NCBI GenBank assembly: GCA_019651095.1
Contig: BOXR01000001.1
Location: forward strand, 96,405-160,404
Direction of reading: 5' to 3'
Origin: Ectothiorhodospiraceae bacterium
GTDB lineage: Bacteria > Pseudomonadota > Gammaproteobacteria > GCA-002705445 > GCA-002716945
Length of the DNA: 64,000 bases
Position numbers and translations under genes: made by a program. Under the pieces are notes generated by a model. It was given only the letters and a program-made list of their open reading frames with translations. It made no database searches and was not told the DNA's origin. Shown in pieces: positions 57,157-64,000 of the stretch (position 1 is the stretch's first letter; each line of letters begins with the position of its first letter).

Positions 57157-57174
57157 TTCTTCATAAACGTATGG

Positions 57175-57202
57175 AAAAGGCCCTTATTTCAGGGCCTTTT
57201 TT
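57175..57202. terminator. Bidirectional intrinsic terminator
   Basis: Perfect ten-base stem AAAAGGCCCT / AGGGCCTTTT with a six-base loop (57185-57190), followed by further T on the plus strand. It lies between the convergent histone-like gene and ilvA and can end both transcripts. Confidence 0.92.
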
Positions 57203-57226
57203 ATATCTAGTATTTATAAGTTTCTT

Positions 57227-58744
57227 TTATTTTAAAAACTGTTTATATGCTGAGTTTTGAGACTCATCATAAAATTTATATTTTAGTGTTCTGAAGTGTT
57301 TTTCTAAGCTGGTAAGTTCACTCTCCTTAGCTTGTAATCCTATGAGAACTCTCCCAAAATCTGCACCATGGTTTCGATAATGGAAAAGACTTATATTCCA
57401 TCTTGATCCAATATTGTCTAGAAATTTTAGAAGCTCGCCAGGTTTTTCAGGGAACATGAATCTATAAATTCTCTCATCGTTAATTTCTTTACAAATCCCA
57501 CCTACCATATATCTAATATGCAGTTTAGCCATCTCATTATTACTCATGTCGTGACATTTGTAGTCGTTGACTTTGAGTTTCCTGATTATATCTCTTTTTT
57601 CCTCGATACCCTTGGTTGTCTTAATACCAACAAAAACTTGAGCATCTTTGCTGTCCGAATAGCGATAATTAAACTCTGTAATAGCTCTTTTCCCAATAAT
57701 TGAACAGAATTTCTTAAAACTACCTGGCTTTTCATCTATAGTAACGCCTAAAATAATTTCTGAGCTCTCACCTATATCAGCTCGCTCTGATACATGTCTT
57801 AATCGATCAAAGTTCATATTAGCGCCACATAGGATTGTGGCAATATTTTTATTCTTAATCTTCTTAGACAAGATATATTTTCTTGCTCCTGCTAGGGATA
57901 ATGCTCCTGCAGGTTCTGCTATGACTCTGGTCTCATCATATAGCTCTTTGATAGCTGAACAAATCTCATCTGTAGTGACTGTGATAGATGAATCTACAAT
58001 ATTTTTAGTCAACTTAAATGTTTTTGAACCTATTTTTTTCACTGCTACGCCGTCGGCAAAAATACCAACATGTTTCAACGAAGTAGGTTTTCCATTTTTG
58101 TAGGCTAAATTGAAACAAGCTGAATCTTCAGCCTCAACAGCTATTATCTTTATTTTGGGTTGATAGTCTTAAGGTAGACACTCATGCCTGCAAGTAAGCC
58201 GCCACCTCCAACAGGAATGAATACATAGTCAGGGTGCTCTTCAAGCTGATTGATTAGTTCTATGGCTATAGTTCCCTGACCAGCAATCACCTCTAAATCA
58301 TCATATGGGTGACAAAATTATAATTATTCTCTTTGGCATATTTAATAGCGAAATTATATGCTTCATCATACGTATCTCCAGACAATATGACTTTTGACCC
58401 GAGTTTTTTGACAGCATTTACTTTAATTGTTGGAGTAGTTAACGGCATCACTATTGAAGATTGTAGCCTGAGTTTTTGACAAGTCATGGCGACCCCTGTG
58501 CATGATTGCCAGCTGAGGCAGCTACAATGTGTTTTATATTTTTAAGTTTAGAAATCTTATTATAAGCACCTCTTAACTTAAAAGAGAATACGGGCTGTAA
58601 GTCCTCTCTTTTAATGAATAAATGATTGCTTAATTTAGATGATAATTTTGGTGCAAATTGTGTAGGTGATACTATCGCTATATCGTATACAGAATCTGCT
58701 GCCAATATTTTTTTATAACAATTTTTTATGAAGTTATCTCTCAT
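57227..58744 (-). CDS. ilvA: Threonine ammonia-lyase, biosynthetic (frame interrupted)
   Basis: About 505 residues. It deaminates threonine to 2-oxobutanoate for isoleucine. The first frame has the PLP Lys in '[17 protein letters not shown]' and '[11 protein letters not shown]'. A change at about 58488 is followed by '[17 protein letters not shown]' and '[19 protein letters not shown]'. A second near 58305 is followed by '[12 protein letters not shown]' and, after a third near 58170, '[16 protein letters not shown]', '[14 protein letters not shown]' and two C-terminal ACT domains ('[14 protein letters not shown]', '[15 protein letters not shown]'). The ACT pair indicates feedback inhibition by isoleucine. 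Confidence 0.94.
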
Positions 58745-58791
58745 GGCTCTATGTCTTATAGTGTATACTATAAAAATTATTTTTTTTCAAA

Positions 58792-59457
58792 ATGGACCAA
58801 AATACTAAAAAACAAAGAGTAGCCGAGGCCGTATTAGACTATATCGATAATGGTGAGTCTCTTGGGATCGGATCTGGATCGACGGTCAACATTCTCATAG
58901 AGAATCTATCGAAAGTAAAAAATAAAATTCGTAACGTGGTCTCTAGCTCCGTAAAATCTACTGAACTTCTTGAAGCAAATGGATTTGAGGTTTCTGAATT
59001 ACGTGATGTTGGGAAACTCACAAAATACATTGATGGTGCGGATGAAGTTAATAAACATCTTCAAATGGTGAAAGGTGGTGGTGGAGCCTTAACTAGGGAG
59101 AAAATCTTAGCGCACAACTCAAATCAATTCATTTGCATAGTTGATGATTCAAAAAAAGTTGACATGCTCGGTAAGTTTCCCCTTCCGATAGAAGTCATTC
59201 CACTTTCTAGAAGTTCAGTATCTCTTGAACTTATAAAACATGGCGGCAGACCTGTTCTTAGAGAAAATTTTGTATCAGATAATGGTAATCTGATTCTAGA
59301 TATTCATAATCTACAGATTATGGAGCCTATTAAATTAGAGCAAACCATCAATAACATACCTGGGGTAGTCACTAATGGCATATTCGCTTTAGATCATGCT
59401 AATGTGCTTTTGTGTGCTAGTGATAATGGTATAGATAAAACAGATCTTAACGCTTAG
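58792..59457 (+). CDS. rpiA: Ribose-5-phosphate isomerase A
   Basis: A 221-residue enzyme of the pentose phosphate pathway. It has 'SLGIGSGSTVNILIENL', 'VVSSSVKSTELLEANGF', 'YIDGADEVNKHLQMVKGGGGALTREK' region with the catalytic Asp/Glu/Lys, and 'PLPIEVIPLSRSSV' and 'GVVTNGIFALDHANVLL'. Full length and clean. Divergent from ilvA and convergent with rpsI (11-base overlap). Confidence 0.97.
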   Translation: MDQNTKKQRVAEAVLDYIDNGESLGIGSGSTVNILIENLSKVKNKIRNVVSSSVKSTELLEANGFEVSELRDVGKLTKYIDGADEVNKHLQMVKGGGGALTREKILAHNSNQFICIVDDSKKVDMLGKFPLPIEVIPLSRSSVSLELIKHGGRPVLRENFVSDNGNLILDIHNLQIMEPIKLEQTINNIPGVVTNGIFALDHANVLLCASDNGIDKTDLNA

Positions 59458-59833
59458 AGAACTGTGTAGCTTTGCGAGCTTTTCGTAAACCTACCTTTTT
59501 GCGCTCAACTTTTCTATCATCTCTTGTAACGAAACCCTCTCTCTTAAGAGTCGGTAATAAATCATTCTGATATTTGACAAGCGCTCTAGTTAGCCCATGA
59601 ACAATAGCTCCCACTTGGCCACTCTTGCCGCCTCCAACAACAGAAATATTTAGATTTACCTTATCTTGCATTTGAGTTTTGGTTAGTGGTGCTAACAAAT
59701 ATGCTGACAATGTGGCTGATTTTGTAAAGTCATCAACTTCTTGTGAATTAATTTTAATTTCACCTGTTCCACTGTATAGATATACCCTGGCACTTGATGT
59801 CTTTCTTCTTCCTGTCCCGTAAGTTTTATGCAT
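59447..59833 (-). CDS. rpsI: 30S ribosomal protein S9
   Basis: A 128-residue ribosomal protein. 'YGTGRRKTSSARVYLYSGTG' is the N-terminal signature, 'VVGGGKSGQVGAIVHGLTRALV' the core and 'RDDRKVERKKVGLRKARKAT' with the terminal 'QFSKR' the P-site-contacting tail. It begins five bases after rplM, the universal L13-S9 operon. Confidence 0.98.
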   Translation of the reverse strand: MHKTYGTGRRKTSSARVYLYSGTGEIKINSQEVDDFTKSATLSAYLLAPLTKTQMQDKVNLNISVVGGGKSGQVGAIVHGLTRALVKYQNDLLPTLKREGFVTRDDRKVERKKVGLRKARKATQFSKR

Positions 59834-59838
59834 TTTGA

Positions 59839-60252
59839 TTATACCTCTAGTGTAATTGGTTTCTGAGCGCCGTGACTATGCTTTTCATTTTCGTAGATTT
59901 TGAGTTTTTTGATCATCGATCTGCCAAGTGGATTTTTTGGTAACATTCCTTTTACTGCATTCATGATCACAAAGTCAGGCTTTTTAGCAAGCATTTTACC
60001 AAGTGGTGTCGATTTCATATTACCAATGTACCCGGTGTGCTTGTGATAGATCTTGTCTGATATTTTGTTTCCAGTAACTTTGATTTTTTTTGCGTTAATG
60101 ACGATGATGTAGTCTCCCTCATCAGTATGAGGTTGATATTGAGGCTTATGCTTTCCTTTAAGCATAAGCGCAACTTTGGACGCTAGACGACCCAAAACAA
60201 CGTCTGTAGCGTCTATTACATACCATTTTTTGTTGCTATCATTTATACTCAC
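59839..60252 (-). CDS. rplM: 50S ribosomal protein L13
   Basis: A 137-residue ribosomal protein. It has 'WYVIDATDVVLGRLASKVA', 'LMLKGKHKPQYQPHTDEGDY', 'HTGYIGNMKSTPLGKMLAKK' and 'AVKGMLPKNPLGRSMIKKL', all conserved. The 74-base gap to coq7 probably holds its promoter; in E. coli this leader is feedback regulated, but I see no clear hairpin here. Confidence 0.98.
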   Translation of the reverse strand: MSINDSNKKWYVIDATDVVLGRLASKVALMLKGKHKPQYQPHTDEGDYIIVINAKKIKVTGNKISDKIYHKHTGYIGNMKSTPLGKMLAKKPDFVIMNAVKGMLPKNPLGRSMIKKLKIYENEKHSHGAQKPITLEV

Positions 60253-60326
60253 GGATAGAGATTTTACTCATATAAGTTGGTGTATACAAGTAATTATTTA
60301 ATATTAGGCTAATTGGGGACCTCATT

Positions 60327-60932
60327 ATGCTAAATATGGACAATTTTTTAAAAGAAGTAGATTACGCACTTGAAGTGCTTGATAACCACTCTAACTCCTC
60401 TTCAAAAGATGAAAAGCTCAATGCTGATGAGAAGAAGCAGTCTCAAAGAGTAATGAGAGTCAATCATATGGGAGAGGTTTGTGCTCAGGCACTATATAGG
60501 GGACAGGCATTCACTACTGATGAGACTTCAACCAAAGAACTTATCTTGAAGATGTGTAGTGAGGAAAGGGACCATCTAGGAATGTGCGCGATAGAATAGG
60601 CGAGCTATCAGGGAAGAACGAGTTATTTCAACGTACTATGGTATGCATCATCGTTCATGCTAGGCGCGTATGTCGGAAAATTAAACAAAGAAAAATCACT
60701 TGGTTTTATATATGAAACCGAAGAACAAGTTGAGGAGCATTTAGATGAATACACAGATAAACTTCCTAGAAATGATAAAAAGAGCAGAGATATTTTGATT
60801 GAGATAAAAAAAGATGAAACTAAACATAAAGAAACTGCTAGAGAGTTAGGATCGACGAGCCTTAGTAGTCAAACTAAGAATTTAATGTCTCTTTCATCAA
60901 GAGTAATGAAAGAATTGAGTTTTTATTTCTAA
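60327..60932 (+). CDS. coq7: Demethoxyubiquinone hydroxylase Coq7 (frame interrupted)
   Basis: About 200 residues. It is a di-iron monooxygenase of ubiquinone synthesis. The first frame has 'QRVMRVNHMGEVCAQALYRG' (first Glu ligand with ExxH-type His nearby) and 'CSEERDHLGMCAIE'. A one-base change near 60597 gives 'GELSGKNELFQR' and a second near 60640 gives 'LWYASSFMLGAYVGKLNKEK', then 'EEQVEEHLDEY' and 'IEIKKDETKHKETARELG' (second ExxH). All six metal ligands are thus present. A second ATG at 60336 is an alternative start. Convergent with speD (four-base overlap). Confidence 0.92.
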
Positions 60933-61579
60933 ATTAAATGGTTATGGAGTGAGTCTGACATCAACTCCGATTGTAATTTATTTTTGTGTTTTATCAACTT
61001 GATATTCATAAATGTATTTGTTCTTTTATCATCTATAATGTCATAAGTATGGACTTTCTCTTTCAAGTAAGCATCCAAAATACTATTACCATCTTCTTCA
61101 TGAGATTCCAAATCCAAACCTCTGTGGAAGAAATCTAATGTGATTGCATCAAACTTGTCGAATTGATCATTTTTGGAGATGTCACCCAGAGCAAAATAAA
61201 CACTTTTGCGACTACATGACGATATGTGCAACTCTAGCCTCAAAATAATTATACCATTCAAGGAGTTCTCAAAATATGAATGGAAGCTAATATGGCTTTC
61301 ACTAAGATGGGCGACTCCTGATGATCCAAAGATAGGCTGATTTGATTCTATAACTGAAGCTAAGCTTACTCCAGATGGTTCAAACGAGTGACTAGAGGTA
61401 TGTATGATTTTTGTCTCTAGTGTTTTCGAGATATCTTGCATCATATCCATCATAAATGATGCGCTAAAGTTATTTTCGATTTTTTTATTAGTCAACATCT
61501 TATCTTTATCACTACATGTGTAGCCATAATAAGTGTTGATAACAAGTGATTGACTAGTATTAGATATGTCAGGAACCAT
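60929..61579 (-). CDS. S-adenosylmethionine decarboxylase proenzyme-like protein (SpeD-like, divergent)
   Basis: A 216-residue protein. 'SGVAHLSESHISFHSYFEN' contains the Ser of the self-processing site with the flanking 'ESH' and 'FH' of AdoMet decarboxylases; 'LELHISSCSRKS' supplies the catalytic Cys and 'HSFEPSGVSLASVI' matches 'qdYePqGaSvtiLv' upstream. The length and 'FMNIKLIKHKNKLQ' tail are closer to the E. coli SpeD type (264) than to the short type. The usual 'HTYPE' is 'HSYFE', a notable loss of Pro. It overlaps the VOC gene by 11 bases. Confidence 0.75.
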   Translation of the reverse strand: MVPDISNTSQSLVINTYYGYTCSDKDKMLTNKKIENNFSASFMMDMMQDISKTLETKIIHTSSHSFEPSGVSLASVIESNQPIFGSSGVAHLSESHISFHSYFENSLNGIIILRLELHISSCSRKSVYFALGDISKNDQFDKFDAITLDFFHRGLDLESHEEDGNSILDAYLKEKVHTYDIIDDKRTNTFMNIKLIKHKNKLQSELMSDSLHNHLI

Positions 61580-61961
61580 TGCTCAGTGTGGGATGCCATA
61601 AAATTTGTAAAATATTTCCATCAGGATCCTCAACATAAAAACTTACAGATTTGTCTCTATGTATCTTTTTATCTTTATGGATTTTGACATTATTCTCTCT
61701 CATATGTTTCATATATATGTCAATATCATCTTTATTTTTAATGAAGATTCCAAAATGATCTAACCTTGAGTCATTTTTCATGTCTGATATGTTTTCATCA
61801 TAATGAAGAGCTAGGTTATCAATGCCATTTGTTAAATATACATTTTGATCATCAGGCTTCCAGTCAACTTCCATACCTAGCACCTCTGTGTAGAATACAA
61901 GACATTCTTCAAAGTTTTTAACTTTTAAGGCCAAGTGTCTTATGCCTAAGCTATCAAGCAT
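61569..61961 (-). CDS. VOC-superfamily (glyoxalase/dioxygenase-like) protein
   Basis: A 130-residue protein with two beta-alpha-beta-beta-beta modules. 'IRHLALKVKNFEECLVFYTE' starts the first and 'RLDHFGIFIKN' the second; 'SFYVEDPDGNILQILWHP' is the C-terminal VOC signature with the Glu/His-type metal site. Putative ligands (H9, H in 'LDHFGIF', the final acidic/polar position) are compatible with metal binding. The substrate is unknown. It lies between trpC (eight-base overlap) and the SpeD-like gene, so it is probably co-transcribed with the trp genes. Confidence 0.82.
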   Translation of the reverse strand: MLDSLGIRHLALKVKNFEECLVFYTEVLGMEVDWKPDDQNVYLTNGIDNLALHYDENISDMKNDSRLDHFGIFIKNKDDIDIYMKHMRENNVKIHKDKKIHRDKSVSFYVEDPDGNILQILWHPTLSNGS

Positions 61962-62727
61962 TGATGAATTCTCCTATTTCGTTAGAAGCATTAGTTGATT
62001 TTATCAAATGTTCGCCGATAAGAAATGTAAAAATACCAGACTTATTCAACTTAGATACATCCTCTGGCGTATGAATACCGCTTTCACTAACTATAACTGT
62101 ATCCTCGTTAGTGATGTGAGTAGAAAGATGTACACTAGTGTCAATATCTACCTCAAATGTCTTTAAATTCCTATTATTGATGCCCAATAACTTTATCCCC
62201 AAAGATTTGACAAAATCCAGCTCGTCGATATCATGCACCTCGGCTAAGACATCTAAATTTAGGGATGCTGCCAAAGAATATAATTCTTCAAATGATTTGT
62301 GTGATAAGGCAGAAGCAATAAGAAGAATGCAATCTGCTCCTATCATTTTGCTTTGGTATACTTGTAATGGGTCAATGATGAAATCTTTTCTTAATATAGG
62401 TAGATTTACCGATTTTTTTGCAACAAGTAGGTCATCAATTGATCCATTGAAATAATCTTTTTCTGTCAAAACTGATAGGCAGCTAGCTCCTCCAGCTTCG
62501 TATTGGAGAGCTTTTTCAGATACATTCAGGTTTCTATCGAGCATACCCTTACTAGGAGATCTTTTTTTAATCTCGGCTATAATTGAATTTTTTTTATTAC
62601 CTTGACGTGATAAAAGACTTTCATAAAAAGGCCTTTTGGGGGCGCTGGCATCAATCTTTGAGATATCAAATGAAGACTTTAATTGAGATACTTCTTTGAG
62701 TTTATTTTTGATGATTTCATCTAACAT
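61954..62727 (-). CDS. trpC: Indole-3-glycerol-phosphate synthase
   Basis: A 257-residue TIM-barrel enzyme of tryptophan synthesis. It has 'IIAEIKKRSPSKGML', 'YEAGGASCLSVLTEKDYFNG', 'PILRKDFIIDPLQVYQSKMIGAD' region (catalytic Lys and Glu), 'GINNRNLKTFEVD' and 'VSESGIHTPEDV'. It is monofunctional, without fused TrpF. Five bases after trpD on the same strand. Confidence 0.97.
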   Translation of the reverse strand: MLDEIIKNKLKEVSQLKSSFDISKIDASAPKRPFYESLLSRQGNKKNSIIAEIKKRSPSKGMLDRNLNVSEKALQYEAGGASCLSVLTEKDYFNGSIDDLLVAKKSVNLPILRKDFIIDPLQVYQSKMIGADCILLIASALSHKSFEELYSLAASLNLDVLAEVHDIDELDFVKSLGIKLLGINNRNLKTFEVDIDTSVHLSTHITNEDTVIVSESGIHTPEDVSKLNKSGIFTFLIGEHLIKSTNASNEIGEFINA

Positions 62728-62732
62728 AATGA

Positions 62733-63749
62733 CTATACCTGATTTGTAAAATCTATATATTGATTAAATTTGTCTCTGACTTTGTATTCAGAGAGGGATT
62801 CTCTGCACTGCGCTATAGAATCATTAAGTTCTATGTCTTTATATAGCATAACAGATAGTGCAGCATTCAGGACACAAATTTCTTTTGCATCTGATTCTTC
62901 GTTATTAATAACACTAAATATAAAATCAAGACTACTCCTTTCATTGCTTGTTTTTATGCTATCTATATTTTTCCCTGTTATACCATAATCTTTTGGATTG
63001 ATTGTGTAGTGAGTTTTAACATTGTCTTTTATTTCTATAATGTCTGTTTCAGCATAAATACTGGCTTCATCCATTCCATCTCTTGAATTTAGAACAATTG
63101 CCTTGGATGTCCCTAATTCCATGAGTGAGTCTGCCACAAGGTGCATTGCGCTTTTATCAAATACTCCGATAAGTTGAATTTGTGCATTCGCTGGATTCGT
63201 AATCGGGCCTAGCATATTAAATATGGTCTTATTAGGGGCAATTTCTTTTCTAGATGCCGCAACATTTTTCATAGCTTGATGATGTAATGGTGCAAACATG
63301 AATCCAAAATTTACCTCATTGATGCACTGGCTTACTTTTTCTGGAGACAAATCAAGTTTTGCGCCAGCATCATGAAGCACGTCTGCACTCCCTGAATTAC
63401 TTGTAATTGCCTTGTTGCCATGTTTTGCAACTTTCACTCCTGAGGCAGCTGAGATAAAAGCAGAGCATGTAGATATATTGAATGTATTTATTCCATCTCC
63501 CCCTGTACCACAGCAATCAATAACTTTTTCATCAGTTACAACTTTAGTTGATATTTTTCTCATGGCTTTTGCAAATCCGACTACTTCATCCGTGCATATG
63601 CCCTTGGTATTCAATGCAATTAGTACATTCTTGATTTCAGAGTCAGATAGAGTTCCTTTAAACATACTTTCCGAGATAAAGAATGCTTCATCTTTGGCTA
63701 AATCATTTTTATTATTTAGTGAAGAAATTATTTCTTTAAAACTATACAT
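62733..63749 (-). CDS. trpD: Anthranilate phosphoribosyltransferase
   Basis: A 338-residue enzyme joining anthranilate and PRPP. It has 'DCCGTGGDGINTFNISTCSA' (PRPP loop), 'KHGNKAITSNSGSADVL', 'FAPLHHQAMKNVAASRKEI', 'TIFNMLGPITNPANA' and 'SRDGMDEASI'. Full length, uninterrupted. The order trpG-trpD-trpC with 5-8 base spacing or overlap is conserved. Confidence 0.97.
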   Translation of the reverse strand: MYSFKEIISSLNNKNDLAKDEAFFISESMFKGTLSDSEIKNVLIALNTKGICTDEVVGFAKAMRKISTKVVTDEKVIDCCGTGGDGINTFNISTCSAFISAASGVKVAKHGNKAITSNSGSADVLHDAGAKLDLSPEKVSQCINEVNFGFMFAPLHHQAMKNVAASRKEIAPNKTIFNMLGPITNPANAQIQLIGVFDKSAMHLVADSLMELGTSKAIVLNSRDGMDEASIYAETDIIEIKDNVKTHYTINPKDYGITGKNIDSIKTSNERSSLDFIFSVINNEESDAKEICVLNAALSVMLYKDIELNDSIAQCRESLSEYKVRDKFNQYIDFTNQV

Positions 63750-64000
63750 TTATAAAATTCTCAAGAAGTTTGTGGCCAGACTCTGTGAGAATAGACTCAG
63801 GATGAAATTGCACCCCAAACAATTTATAGTCCTTATGTCTTACTCCCATAATCTCGGATTCATCATCACTATCATCAGTCCTCGCAGTAATGATTAAGCT
63901 ATCAGGTAAGCTATCAGGGTCAATTACTAGAGAGTGGTATCTTGTAGCTGTAAATCTTTGCTCGATATTACTGAACAGGTAGTCCCCATCATGAATAATT
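63742..64000 (-). CDS. trpG: Anthranilate synthase glutamine amidotransferase subunit, C-terminal fragment
   Basis: The minus-strand frame is open from the right edge to a TAG at 63742-63744. It contains 'RYHSLVIDPDSLP' and 'YKLFGVQFHPESIL', the conserved class I amidotransferase end with the catalytic His-x-Glu. The Cys nucleophile lies outside the window. It overlaps trpD by eight bases, supporting trpG over other GATase genes such as pabA. Confidence 0.9.
   Translation of the reverse strand, partial: IIHDGDYLFSNIEQRFTATRYHSLVIDPDSLPDSLIITARTDDSDDESEIMGVRHKDYKLFGVQFHPESILTESGHKLLENFINV

Overview
The window is AT-rich (G+C roughly one third by eye) chromosomal DNA from a bacterium whose gene content and gene order are gammaproteobacterial: ygfB-pepP-ubiH-ubiI-like facing a ZapB-like gene and zapA, ubiE-ubiJ-ubiB, gmk-rpoZ-spoT, lgt-thyA-folA, plus hspQ, yggX, ubiK, apaG and cytochrome c4/dsbA. 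Small intergenic gaps, many 1-17 bp gene overlaps, TRAP transport, a pyrophosphate-type phosphofructokinase and a serine/glyoxylate operon suggest a streamlined, free-living (probably marine) lineage; the exact taxon is inference. I see no prophage, insertion sequence, CRISPR array or plasmid gene.

Layout. 1-5.3 kb: metW end, TerB-like, hspQ, a broken TPR/2-oxoglutarate oxygenase gene, tRNA-Phe, yggX-mutY-asmA-like-moaC. 5.4-10.3 kb: rdgB, M48 lipoprotein protease, PPi-phosphofructokinase, hemH, HNH nuclease. 10.3-10.6 kb: a dense non-coding control region with three dyads, one of them a perfect palindrome of two DnaA boxes. 10.6-16.3 kb: priA-argS-HAD phosphatase, and divergent speH/speE. 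16.3-19 kb: porin-glnK-amtB operon with a sigma-54 promoter and tandem NtrC sites. 19-36.7 kb: ubiK, cytochrome c5, tRNA-Arg, folD-dsbA-cytochrome c4, polA, thrB-TRAP permease, TRAP receptor, uvrD-ubiB-ubiJ-ubiE, spoT-rpoZ-gmk. 36.8-38.3 kb: a poorly conserved island with an unknown membrane protein, a LETM1-like fragment and a Sel1 protein. 38.3-45.4 kb: apaG, folA-thyA-lgt, DUF255 protein, plsC, ferredoxin, MATE exporter and a 55-residue rubredoxin. 45.4-50.8 kb: thiE-hemL and the glycerate kinase / hydroxypyruvate reductase / serine-glyoxylate aminotransferase operon. 50.9-57.2 kb: TauE permease, two UbiH-family genes, pepP, ygfB, cell-division genes, EVE protein and a Lys/Ala-rich histone-like protein. 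57.2-64 kb: ilvA, rpiA, rpsI-rplM, coq7, speD, VOC protein, trpC-trpD-trpG (cut by the right edge).

Themes. Ubiquinone biosynthesis genes recur (ubiK, ubiB, ubiJ, ubiE, ubiH, a ubiI-like gene, coq7). Nitrogen acquisition is visibly under NtrC/sigma-54 control. Polyamine synthesis has two different AdoMet decarboxylases.

A caution dominates the annotation: about twenty-five conserved genes, many of them essential (priA, ubiB, lgt, ilvA, folA), are interrupted by single-base frame changes, often in homopolymer runs, where restoring one base regenerates family motifs. I treat these as likely consensus errors, annotate the whole gene span, and flag each one.
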